Source: CAYMQB01 sp964392665 (GTDB taxonomy: Bacteria > Hydrothermota > E44-bin80). Taken from it: 17,410 nt of DNA. The stretch spans positions 1 to 17,410 of the forward strand of contig CAYMQB010000050.1 in the NCBI GenBank assembly GCA_964392665.1, in the 5' to 3' direction. Made by a program: the position numbers and the translations under genes. Positions within the stretch are counted from its first letter, which is position 1. Each line of letters opens with the position of its first letter. The notes below the pieces were generated by a model, which was given only the letters and a program-made list of their open reading frames with translations, ran no database searches and had not been told where the DNA came from. Shown here piece after piece: positions 6,129 through 12,416 of the stretch.

Positions 6129-7379
6129 TTATACGTTAAACCAACTTTGAACAAACTCTATTATCCTGGATAATACAGCATTTGGCGTATGTGTTGTCAA
6201 AGAAAATCCTGTATTTACGATGGCACATACGAATATGGCAACTACAATAACAATCAGTATTGCCTTACCGATATCCTGTGCTTTTAAACTACCAACAAGA
6301 ATCGGGGTTCTCGAAAGATATGCACTCGCAGCATAAAGCTCCTCTCCAATAATTGTATAATCACAGGCAGTTACAAAAAATGGTAGTTGTGCAACCGCAT
6401 CTGTCCCTGCAATTTGTATTGCACCTGTCATATTACCCGTCTCCGCAAGAATAAGGGACTCAGCCCAGAACATCCCAAGAAAGAGGTTCGTTGCAGGTTT
6501 CTCCCTGACCATAATGCCATCAACCGCTGCTGCAAAACCAAACTGGCTGTCTGTGAGGAAGAAAACCATGTCCTCATTAAAGGAATCCGGTCTTCCCGCT
6601 TCGAGAAAGGATTCTTTGACGACCTGGCGTGCAACAGTCATAACGATAGGGTCTCTGTTAGGCACAATAATTGTGCTTTCGTATTCTGCAACTTTTTTCG
6701 CAACAGGACCAAGTATGTTTATTGATGCAATAGTTGCAATATCGCTCATTGAACTCAAACCCGGAACATAGAGTATTGGTTTACCCATCTCCGTTGCCCT
6801 TCCTACTGCTTCGTCCAATGCGTCAAGACCAGCTATTCGTCTTATAAAAAGTGACTTCCCCTTCTTTGCTGTTGAAACAAAATATAACAGGAGCGAAAGA
6901 TAAATGACCACTGCAGCAAGAGCATTAGTTCTGCCTATATGAAACCACTGGGGTTTCGAAATCGCACCCTGTGATATTGCAGAAAAAGGTGAATAAGTGT
7001 CATCCTTCGTTTTTGTACGAACCTTAAAGAAATACTCAACTCCATCTTGCACAGCAGCTCTATACTCACTCGTCCCTTTTGCAGTAAATCCCACCATCTT
7101 GAAACTCTCGTTTCTATCGGCAGTTTGGAAAATTTCGTACCCAGCGACAATACTATCTATATATGCTTGTGATTTCCATTGAATGGTTATATTTTCACCA
7201 GCCTCATTAGGTGTATCAAATGCCTTTATTTCGGTAGGGGCTAAAATTTCCGCAAGCGTATCGGGTACGGAAACGAGAGTATCTTGCTCAACTTCTTCAA
7301 CTGCTTCCTGCGCAAAAATAAAAGGGGTTAAAAATAGTAAGAAAAAGATAGGAGCAACAAACAGCAGTCTAATTTTCAC
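6129..7379 (-). CDS. Cassette protein A, copy 1: FnIII plus DUF6754-like domain
   Basis: 416 aa. The signal peptide spans residues 1-23 (KIRLLF...FIFA, cut before QEAVEE). An acidic linker is followed by an FnIII-like domain at ~46-138 (ITIQWKS, GYEIFQT, YFFKVRTKT). Helix 1 spans ~152-169, then basic AKKGKSLFIRR and the conserved domain ~183-365: LDALDEAVGRATEMGKPILYVPG, SDIATIASINILG, AGRPDSFNE, DGIMVREKP, AETGNMTGAIQIAGTD and ACDYTIIGEE. Helix 2 spans ~371-390, with an amphipathic C-terminal tail. The FnIII domain should be extracytoplasmic and the conserved domain, which I believe is DUF6754, cytosolic. The start is GTG at 7379-7377 with AAGGA five bases upstream, behind the promoter at 7411-7439. 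It is the first gene of the eight-gene run, so the operon probably begins here. Confidence 0.9.
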   Translation of the reverse strand: MKIRLLFVAPIFFLLFLTPFIFAQEAVEEVEQDTLVSVPDTLAEILAPTEIKAFDTPNEAGENITIQWKSQAYIDSIVAGYEIFQTADRNESFKMVGFTAKGTSEYRAAVQDGVEYFFKVRTKTKDDTYSPFSAISQGAISKPQWFHIGRTNALAAVVIYLSLLLYFVSTAKKGKSLFIRRIAGLDALDEAVGRATEMGKPILYVPGLSSMSDIATIASINILGPVAKKVAEYESTIIVPNRDPIVMTVARQVVKESFLEAGRPDSFNEDMVFFLTDSQFGFAAAVDGIMVREKPATNLFLGMFWAESLILAETGNMTGAIQIAGTDAVAQLPFFVTACDYTIIGEELYAASAYLSRTPILVGSLKAQDIGKAILIVIVVAIFVCAIVNTGFSLTTHTPNAVLSRIIEFVQSWFNV

Positions 7380-7410
7380 AAACTTCCTTTCCCATATTCA
7401 CCATTGAAAC

Positions 7411-7439
7411 CTTATATCAGAAACACTGATACATGTCAA
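7411..7439 (-). promoter_or_regulatory. Sigma70-type promoter for the cassette operon
   Basis: On the minus strand TTGACA (7439-7434), a 17-bp spacer and TATAAG (7416-7411). It is preceded by TTTTTTTC. The start site would be near 7404, giving a leader of about 25 nt with AAGGA before the A1 GTG. The same TTTTCTTGACA-17-TATAWT layout occurs before the HAD and small TPR genes. Confidence 0.75.
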
Positions 7440-7461
7440 GAAAAAAACATGACAATCTTAT

Positions 7462-7525
7462 GTAGGGGCGAACCTGTGTGTTCGCCCTTGCTGTCTTCAG
7501 GGCAGACACATAGGTTTGCCCCTAC
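7462..7525. repeat. 64-bp REP doublet, left of the RAYT
   Basis: Begins GTAGGGGCGAAC and ends TTTGCCCCTAC. Inner hairpins are GGGCGAAC/GTTCGCCC and a second GGGCAGA/TTTGCCC-type stem, and the ends are GTAGGGGC/GCCCCTAC-like inverted repeats. It differs from the copy inside the RAYT at only two of 64 positions. It directly abuts the RAYT stop codon (TAG at 7528-7526), and the base context TTAT precedes all three copies. Confidence 0.9.
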
Positions 7526-8128
7526 CTATTTTTTAGTTTGTCCATGCAATTTTCCGTATACATTTTTCCAATACAAATCATGTTCCATATTGAAATTCTT
7601 TGATACTGGATTCTCCCTATCCAATGCCCACTTTAATTGATTGTTCTGAATATATTCCCTTATTCTCCGGAGTTCCCGTTCGTTTCTTATAATGCGCTCG
7701 TAGTAATTTCGCTGCCAAAATTTTCTGTCAAATGGAATCCATCCCAATTGCTTTACACCATGAATATATTCATTTGTGCTCATTGTCTTAAACCACTGAA
7801 TCATTTTATGTAGGGGCGAACCTGTGTGTTCGCCCTTCCTGTCTTCAGGGCAGACACATAGGTCTGCCCCTACAATTGAGACAATTCCATGAAAATGATT
7901 TGGCATAATAACAAATTGATCCAATTCAATATCCTCGAATTTTCCAGTTAATTTCATCCACCATTTTTCTACCATTTGCCCTGCGTTATTCAAAATCATT
8001 TCGTCATTCATTACCTTTCCAAGCAAATTTATTCGCTTGTTCGTGCAAATTGTAACGAAATACATTCCTTCCTGTGCATAATCGAATCCATTCAGACGGA
8101 TAGACTTACGATGTTTTAATGTATCCAT
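7526..8128 (-). CDS. REP-associated tyrosine transposase (RAYT, Y1/HUH family)
   Basis: 200 aa. The family cuts and joins single-stranded REP DNA with an HUH metal site and one catalytic tyrosine. The N-terminus YFVTICTNKR is typical of the family, the HUH motif is HFH at 78-80 (IMPNHFHGI), and the likely nucleophile is Y142 or Y143 in FWQRNYYERIIRNERELRRIREYI, which leads into the usual C-terminal helix (YIQNNQLKW). Length is normal for the family. Residues 86-106 (VGADLCVCPEDRKGEHTGSPL) are encoded by a complete 64-bp REP element and sit between the HUH strand and the next helix. The ATG at 8128 has only a weak purine stretch upstream. It is flanked on both sides by copies of the same element, so it is probably the enzyme that mobilises them. 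It lies between tonB and the cassette operon and has no evident role in either. Confidence 0.92.
   Translation of the reverse strand: MDTLKHRKSIRLNGFDYAQEGMYFVTICTNKRINLLGKVMNDEMILNNAGQMVEKWWMKLTGKFEDIELDQFVIMPNHFHGIVSIVGADLCVCPEDRKGEHTGSPLHKMIQWFKTMSTNEYIHGVKQLGWIPFDRKFWQRNYYERIIRNERELRRIREYIQNNQLKWALDRENPVSKNFNMEHDLYWKNVYGKLHGQTKK
7810..7873. repeat. 64-bp REP doublet inside the RAYT coding sequence
   Basis: The same element as at 7462-7525 (two mismatches), in the same orientation, lying wholly within the transposase ORF. Its minus-strand reading begins exactly at codon 86 (GTA) and covers 21 codons plus one base, keeping the reading frame open. Confidence 0.92.
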
Positions 8129-8153
8129 TTGATATTTGCCTTTGTTCTCTTAT

Positions 8154-8217
8154 GTAGGGGTGAACCCCTGTGTTCGCCCATTAAATTGTCAGGGCAGACA
8201 CATAGGTTTGCCCCTAC
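8154..8217. repeat. 64-bp REP doublet, right of the RAYT
   Basis: Same length, ends and orientation as the other two copies, but more diverged at the first hairpin (GGGTGAACCCC...) and the linker between hairpins. It starts 25 bp upstream of the RAYT start codon and ends 8 bp beyond the tonB stop. Confidence 0.88.
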
Positions 8218-8225
8218 CTATGCAT

Positions 8226-8900
8226 TTATTTCAGTTCGTATGTGAATGTGATGGTTCCATTCTGGTCGACCTGCTCTACATTTACAGGAAGTGCTTCCCA
8301 CTTCCATTCTCTCAGGGCCTCGAGCGTGGTGCGGTCAAAAACTTCTCCACCCGTCTTTGAAAGAAGCAGCTGCTTTACTGCACCTTGAGGATTCACAGTG
8401 AGTTTAACCACGACTCTTGTTCGTTCTTCATATCCTTTAGGATAAGAGGGAATTATCTTTTTCAGTATTTTTCTATTAGAAAGCTCTCCTGTAATAGAAA
8501 ATGGCATACCCTTCTTTCCGCCGACACCGAGTGTTTCGCTGCCACTGGAAGAAGTTTTCGGCTCAAGGTTCTTTCCGCCTTTCCCAATTTCACTGAGTAG
8601 GGTATCGAGCATTCCCTCGTTAAGTTTCTCATCTTCTTTTACGGAAGTTTCCTCTCCCTTAATAGGAGGTGCATTCACATCCGGTATATCTACAGGAATT
8701 GTTCCGTCCTCATTTTCAGGTAAACCAGCTGCTGCACTCATACCTGCCTCCTCGGTCATGCCCTCCTCCGCAAGCATACTTATTCCCAATTCCATTGGTT
8801 CGGGTGGTTTTATACTGAGGTTACAACTTACTAACGAAAATATTAATACAAGGAAAAGATGGAATAAAACCGAATACACTATACCTCTTCTTATATCCAT
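8226..8900 (-). CDS. tonB: TonB-family energy transducer
   Basis: 224 aa. It should carry ExbB/ExbD-derived energy across the periplasm to outer-membrane receptors. The N-terminal helix (~8-27, YSVLFHLFLVLIFSLV) contains S10-x3-H14, matching the functionally important Ser-x3-His of the E. coli TonB membrane helix. A long acidic, Gly- and Ser-containing linker (~30-145) replaces the usual Pro/Lys-rich spacer. Residues ~148-224 form the TonB C-terminal domain: Y.R-type segment PSYPKGYEERTRVVVKLTVNPQGAVKQLLL, TTLEALREWKWEALPV and a final strand TITFTYELK. The start ATG has GGGAGG eight bases upstream. It is separated from exbD by the four-helix-bundle gene, and its stop lies 8 bp from a REP doublet. 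No good promoter was seen before it. Confidence 0.88.
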   Translation of the reverse strand: MDIRRGIVYSVLFHLFLVLIFSLVSCNLSIKPPEPMELGISMLAEEGMTEEAGMSAAAGLPENEDGTIPVDIPDVNAPPIKGEETSVKEDEKLNEGMLDTLLSEIGKGGKNLEPKTSSSGSETLGVGGKKGMPFSITGELSNRKILKKIIPSYPKGYEERTRVVVKLTVNPQGAVKQLLLSKTGGEVFDRTTLEALREWKWEALPVNVEQVDQNGTITFTYELK

Positions 8901-8952
8901 AGTAATTACCTCCCGGATTTTATTCTATGCTGAGCAAGGACGGACGAAATTC

Positions 8953-8974
8953 GAAATTGCGAAAATACGAAATT
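8953..8974. repeat. Inverted-repeat flank, left of the four-helix-bundle gene
   Basis: This 22-bp stretch (core GCGAAAATACGAAATT) matches the reverse complement of 9447-9468 at 19 of 22 positions. It is the only copy of the AATTTCG-type repeat in the window in this orientation. Confidence 0.55.
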
Positions 8975-8993
8975 AAAAACACATACACTTTTT

Positions 8994-9422
8994 CTATCTT
9001 TCAAGATATTCTCGTTGCATTTCCCCAGTCTTGGCAATGTAGCTATTCAGTACTTTGAGTAGTCTAAAAGCATCCTTTCTGTGACTATTATATTCATCTT
9101 CCAAAATATAAGATTCGTCGATGCAGATATTCAAATCATCCGTCAATTCACAGAGCGAGCCTCTCGATTGTCTACAGAATTGAATATTTTCCTTAAAATG
9201 ATATCTTCCATAACCTTCCGCAATATTATCAGTAAGAGAAACTGCTGCCCTTCTCATCTGACCAAAAAGATTATACTTCTCTTCCTTGGGCAGCTTTCGA
9301 GTTACTTTATAAATTCTTTTTCTAAATTCTCTCGCTAATTGGTATACTTCCAGATCTTCAAAGCCTTTAATTTGCGACTCATTTATTTTCACATTTTCCA
9401 CTTGCTTAACTTCGCTTTTCAT
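8994..9422 (-). CDS. Four-helix-bundle protein (S23 / 23S-rRNA IVS type)
   Basis: 142 aa from the ATG at 9422-9420. The open frame continues to 9470, but those residues (KIRKCEIGNWEDN) are translated from the dispersed AATTTCG repeat. Family signatures are FEDLEVYQLAREFRKRIY, LFGQMRRAAVSLTDNIAEGYGR, IQFCRQSRGSLCELTDDLNIC and a last helix AFRLLKVLNSYIAKT. The family is known from intervening sequences in 23S rRNA genes and as free-standing genes; its biochemical role is unclear. It sits between exbD and tonB, which are normally adjacent, and degenerate inverted repeats lie on both sides, so I read it as an inserted gene. The ribosome-binding site is weak (GGGAAGA about 11 bases upstream). Confidence 0.87.
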   Translation of the reverse strand: MKSEVKQVENVKINESQIKGFEDLEVYQLAREFRKRIYKVTRKLPKEEKYNLFGQMRRAAVSLTDNIAEGYGRYHFKENIQFCRQSRGSLCELTDDLNICIDESYILEDEYNSHRKDAFRLLKVLNSYIAKTGEMQREYLER

Positions 9423-9635
9423 TGCGTTGTTATCTTCCCAATTTCCAATTTCGCATTTTCGTATTTTCAACAGTTCGAATTTTCCTAAAATTGCCCGTAA
9501 GATTTTCCAATTTCATCCTTCTCTTGCGTGTTATTTTCCTAATTTCGCCTTCTTGTTCGTCAGATTTGCCCAATTTCAAGTTTCGTAATTTCGAAATTTC
9601 GCCTTTAAAGGTTTACGGTCTTCGGTCTGCAGTAA
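9423..9635. repeat. AATTTCG-type repeat block between exbD and the four-helix-bundle gene
   Basis: No gene. It contains several degenerate copies of a (+)-strand repeat of the form GTGTTATTTTCC-CAATTTCC-AATTTCGNATTTTC (for example 9427-9468, 9529-9553 and 9570-9603). Other copies are near 256-282, 10785-10826 and 16972-17007. A palindromic run TTTCGTAATTTCGAAATTTCG lies near 9584-9604. Confidence 0.7.
9447..9468. repeat. Inverted-repeat flank, right of the four-helix-bundle gene
   Basis: Partner of 8953-8974 in inverted orientation (19 of 22 positions). It is part of the larger AATTTCG-type repeat block. Confidence 0.55.
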
Positions 9636-10040
9636 TTATTGCCCTATCGGCTCGGTAGCTATAAGGAGTTTTTCTGCCCCAGCTTCCCTTGCGATATCCA
9701 TAACACGAACTGCTTTCTCAATTATGATTGATCTGTCCGCTCTTATCACAACAAGAGGATTTCCCATTATCTGAATCTTATCCTTTAACAGTATTTCGAG
9801 ATTATCAAGTCCGACCATTTCTTCACCAAGAAACAGTTTCCCTTCCCCTGTCATTGTTATGGTAACTCTATCAGGAGTTGCAGATTCTTCGCTAAACGCC
9901 TTGGGAAGTTTTACACGTATACCCTGCTGAATCACAAAGGTTGATGTAAGGAGAAAAAAGATTAATAGCAAAAGAACGATGTCGGCAATAGAGATGGGGT
10001 TTAATGCTGTCATTCTCTTATAGCGGGTTATTGACTTCAT
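9636..10040 (-). CDS. exbD: ExbD/TolR-family biopolymer transporter
   Basis: 134 aa, partner of ExbB in the proton-driven motor that powers TonB (or a Tol-like transducer). A single N-terminal helix (~16-37, ISIADIVLLLLIFFLLTSTF) contains D20, the proton-carrying aspartate conserved in ExbD/TolR. The periplasmic domain has the usual IRVKLPKA, VTITMTGEGKLFLGEE and VVIRADRSI elements. Length is typical. The ATG at 10040 overlaps the ExbB stop by one base (TAATG) with GGAGGGGA just upstream, so the two are translationally coupled. ExbD and TolR cannot be separated reliably from sequence; the nearby tonB and receptor-like barrel favour ExbD. Confidence 0.92.
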   Translation of the reverse strand: MKSITRYKRMTALNPISIADIVLLLLIFFLLTSTFVIQQGIRVKLPKAFSEESATPDRVTITMTGEGKLFLGEEMVGLDNLEILLKDKIQIMGNPLVVIRADRSIIIEKAVRVMDIAREAGAEKLLIATEPIGQ

Positions 10041-10657
10041 TATCCCCTCCGCGTTGTATGATATATATTCATAGCATCTTCGGATACTTCTGCAATATCT
10101 TTGGAAAGAGTTTCAACCCTCCCCACAAAATAATTGTAAAAAATGTACACAACAATTGCAACTGCAAGCCCTGCTGCCGTAGTTATCAATGCTTCCCAGA
10201 TACCACCCGCAAGCACGCTTGCATTTACATTTCCTCCGAGAAATTGAATTTTCATAAACGCTTTTATCATTCCGATAACTGTTCCCAAGAAACCAATCAA
10301 AGGTGATATTGCTACGATTGTTGCAAGAACACCGAAATATCTTTCCGCTTCGTGAATGTTCTTTTTAGCTCTCACCTCCATATTTTTTCTGATCGCTTCC
10401 GCTCCACCGCTGAAATGCTCAAGACCATAACCAATGATATCGGGAATAATTCCTTTATATCTTCTGCATACTTCCCTCGCGGTGGTTGCTCCACTACCGA
10501 TGGATTTCCTGATGTCCGAGAGAAAAACAATCTTGTTGAGTTTTGCTTTTTTAAAATATAGGAATCTTTCGACAATAATCACAACACCCATGATAGAACA
10601 TATAGCAAGGGCAATCATAAGATAACCACCCTTAACAAGTATAGCCATCAAACTCAT
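10040..10657 (-). CDS. exbB: ExbB/TolQ/MotA-family proton channel
   Basis: 205 aa, inner-membrane stator subunit that forms the proton path with ExbD. Three helices: ~11-31, ~108-130 (LATIVAISPLIGFLGTVIGMIKAF, the family signature) and ~155-178 (ALITTAAGLAVAIVVYIFYNYF). The cytosolic part between helices 1 and 2 carries the expected charged helices. The ATG at 10657 is preceded by a strong AAGGAGG, and its first bases overlap the stop of a 19-codon ORF (ATGA). The stop overlaps exbD. Length suits the short, three-helix ExbB/TolQ type. Confidence 0.93.
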   Translation of the reverse strand: MSLMAILVKGGYLMIALAICSIMGVVIIVERFLYFKKAKLNKIVFLSDIRKSIGSGATTAREVCRRYKGIIPDIIGYGLEHFSGGAEAIRKNMEVRAKKNIHEAERYFGVLATIVAISPLIGFLGTVIGMIKAFMKIQFLGGNVNASVLAGGIWEALITTAAGLAVAIVVYIFYNYFVGRVETLSKDIAEVSEDAMNIYHTTRRG

Positions 10658-10713
10658 CTTCCCTCCTTATGTCTTAAAACACAAGATTTTCCAATGTTTT
10701 CGTTTTCCCGCAT
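10654..10713 (-). CDS. Possible 19-codon leader ORF coupled to exbB
   Basis: Starting at the ATG at 10713-10711 the frame reads MRENENIGKSCVLRHKEGR and stops at TGA 10656-10654, overlapping the exbB ATG as ATGA. It has its own strong AGGAGG four bases before the start, and the exbB Shine-Dalgarno lies inside it. The peptide is basic and has no membrane segment. It may be a real small protein, a coupling leader for exbB or chance. The combination of an AGGAGG and an ATGA overlap makes chance less likely, but there is no homology evidence. Confidence 0.45.
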   Translation of the reverse strand: MRENENIGKSCVLRHKEGR

Positions 10714-10744
10714 AATGCCTCCTATAGATTCTTCCAAGCCTGGC

Positions 10745-10772
10745 TGGATTCCTGCTTTCGCAGGAATGACAC
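10745..10772. repeat. TGTCATTCCTGC-type palindromic repeat
   Basis: Minus strand: TGTCATTCCTGC GAAA GCAGGAATCCA. The 8-bp stem ATTCCTGC/GCAGGAAT (10748-10755/10760-10767) has a GAAA tetraloop. This is a widely distributed bacterial intergenic repeat type. It lies between the barrel gene and exbB and could act as a 3'-end stabiliser; no T-run follows it. Confidence 0.75.
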
Positions 10773-10784
10773 TTTTGTCGTGGT

Positions 10785-10826
10785 GTGTCATTTTCCCAAT
10801 TTCCATTTTCCTAATTTCGCATTTTC
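10785..10826. repeat. AATTTCG-type dispersed repeat
   Basis: (+)-strand copy beginning GTGTCATTTTCCCAATTTCC and ending TTTCGCATTTTC, matching the copies at 9427-9468 and 16972-17007 apart from an inserted ATTTTCC-like unit. Confidence 0.65.
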
Positions 10827-10844
10827 ATGTTCTACAACTTGCTA

Positions 10845-12416
10845 TCACTTAAGTATTTTGTACTTTACTGAAAGATAGAACTGTATTCCACCTTCCGTAT
10901 ATCCTTGCCATCTTTCATATCTTGAGTCGAAGATATTATTGACTTCAAGACTTAATGCCAGGTTGTCAAAAACTGTTCTTTCAATGCCTGCGTTTATCAG
11001 AAATATATCAATTGTATCGTTATAGGTTTCAATCGCAAACTCGCTGTTGAAACCTGCAAAAAGAATGTATGGAGGGGTTCCTTTATAACTTAACTTACCT
11101 TCAAACTTCGACACGGGTTCGTAACGAATCTTTTCACGTGGTGCATATTCTCCACTCATAGTAAAACTCAAATCCTCCAGCGCCAGATTAATATTCGATG
11201 CTAAAATACCTTTTCTTGTTTTTACTGTCGTAATAAAATAGGTCGGATAGTTCTGATATTCAATATGGTTATATGAAAAAGTGTAGAATAGGTTTTGCCA
11301 TCCACCTTTCACTCCACCGATTATAGATTTGCCTGTGCATATTGTATAGTTGTTGGCATCCATCATCCAGTAAGGGGATTTGACATCGAACACCTTCAGC
11401 GTATTGATATTTCTTTTTTCGGAATATGTCGCAAAAGGATACAATTCAAATCCCGGAACTACTGCCCTTAATGAAAAGAATGGACTAATAGATACCTTCC
11501 CGTTTTCAAGAAAAGCTCTAAGTCCAGGAGTAACGGTAGCTATTCCCTGAAATGTTTTTCTCACCGAAATATTGAAAGATGTTATGCTTTCTGAATCCTT
11601 CCACTCCATATCTTTTACTGCACCTTCCACCGATATTCTTCCATTAATATCGATATATCCCAAAGGGCTGTTATACTCGGGAGTATTATGCCCGGCTGAA
11701 AAGCCGTATAGATTTTCCTCTGCTGTTGCACAAGTCCCAAAAGCTATTCCTCCAAGCATTCTGTCTAAATATCGAGTTTGAGAAAAATGCCCTGAAAGAG
11801 ATGCACTTGACTGCTCGAAATCGAAACTGGATAGAAGCTCTATCCCAGCCTTCTGCGTAACAAAGTTGTCTGTGATAGAATCAGTTCCGGTAATCTCTTT
11901 ATCATAATCATAAAACATCTTTCCTGATAAATAGCTTTTTTCATTGCTCAGAACACCTTTTAATTTCACAAACTCATTGCTTTTTGAGTAGTCCTTTTCC
12001 CACCCAGCTCTTCTGAAATCGTTAAAAACTAAAGAAAGAAAGCCTGTTTCATTTTTTAGTCCACAGTCGAGAAAAACCTTATCGGACCAGAAATTTCCGG
12101 CACCGGCATCAAGAAAAACCCAATAGTTACGGGTTCGCTGAACTTCCTCCTGTAATGTTATGTAATTCGGAAGAGGCACTTCCGGGAAGCAACTTCTTGA
12201 AACAGGAAAGAGATTTCCTTGACTTATATACGAGTAAAAATCCTTTTTCTCGCCCAGTTGCATCTTTCCAAGATAACTTCCATATATTACTACTTTGGGA
12301 AGTTCCAGTTCACCTCCCTCCTGGGCAAACGAAAAATTGTGGCTTATAAGGAGAATGCTAAGGATTAATAACTTTAAGCCTGTCCTTTGCTTGAATTGTA
12401 AGTGTCTTGTCATCAT
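10845..12416 (-). CDS. TonB-receptor-like outer-membrane beta-barrel without plug
   Basis: 523 aa, predicted outer-membrane protein. A signal peptide (~1-31, LKLLILSILLISHNFSFA then QEGG) is followed at once by ELPKVVIYG (~38-46), which resembles a TonB box. Alternating hydrophobic beta-strand patterns then run to the end. The C-terminus NNIFDSRYERWQGYTEGGIQFYLSVKYKILK is close to the NLFD..Y..., GR.F..G..Y pattern ending TonB-dependent receptors. The plug domain is not recognisable: only about 40 residues separate the TonB-box-like segment from strand-like sequence, and the total is short for the family. The best start is one of two adjacent ATGs (12416 or 12413) after AAAGGA, giving a 59-base overlap with the TPR gene upstream. 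It is probably co-transcribed with that TPR gene and is the likely partner of the ExbB/ExbD/TonB set. The substrate is unknown. Confidence 0.8.
   Translation of the reverse strand: MMTRHLQFKQRTGLKLLILSILLISHNFSFAQEGGELELPKVVIYGSYLGKMQLGEKKDFYSYISQGNLFPVSRSCFPEVPLPNYITLQEEVQRTRNYWVFLDAGAGNFWSDKVFLDCGLKNETGFLSLVFNDFRRAGWEKDYSKSNEFVKLKGVLSNEKSYLSGKMFYDYDKEITGTDSITDNFVTQKAGIELLSSFDFEQSSASLSGHFSQTRYLDRMLGGIAFGTCATAEENLYGFSAGHNTPEYNSPLGYIDINGRISVEGAVKDMEWKDSESITSFNISVRKTFQGIATVTPGLRAFLENGKVSISPFFSLRAVVPGFELYPFATYSEKRNINTLKVFDVKSPYWMMDANNYTICTGKSIIGGVKGGWQNLFYTFSYNHIEYQNYPTYFITTVKTRKGILASNINLALEDLSFTMSGEYAPREKIRYEPVSKFEGKLSYKGTPPYILFAGFNSEFAIETYNDTIDIFLINAGIERTVFDNLALSLEVNNIFDSRYERWQGYTEGGIQFYLSVKYKILK

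Noticed and set aside
7462..8217. CRISPR array made of the 64-bp repeats
   Set aside because: Only three copies with unequal long gaps containing a transposase gene; internal hairpins and GTAG ends identify REP doublets, and there are no cas genes.
8901..8952. Promoter directly before tonB (TAGAAT/TAAAAT near the start)
   Set aside because: The -10-like hexamers have no TTGACA-like partner at 16-18 bp, so there is not enough support.
9423..9470. Start of the four-helix-bundle protein at 9470
   Set aside because: The extra residues are a translation of the dispersed AATTTCG repeat; family homology begins after the ATG at 9422.
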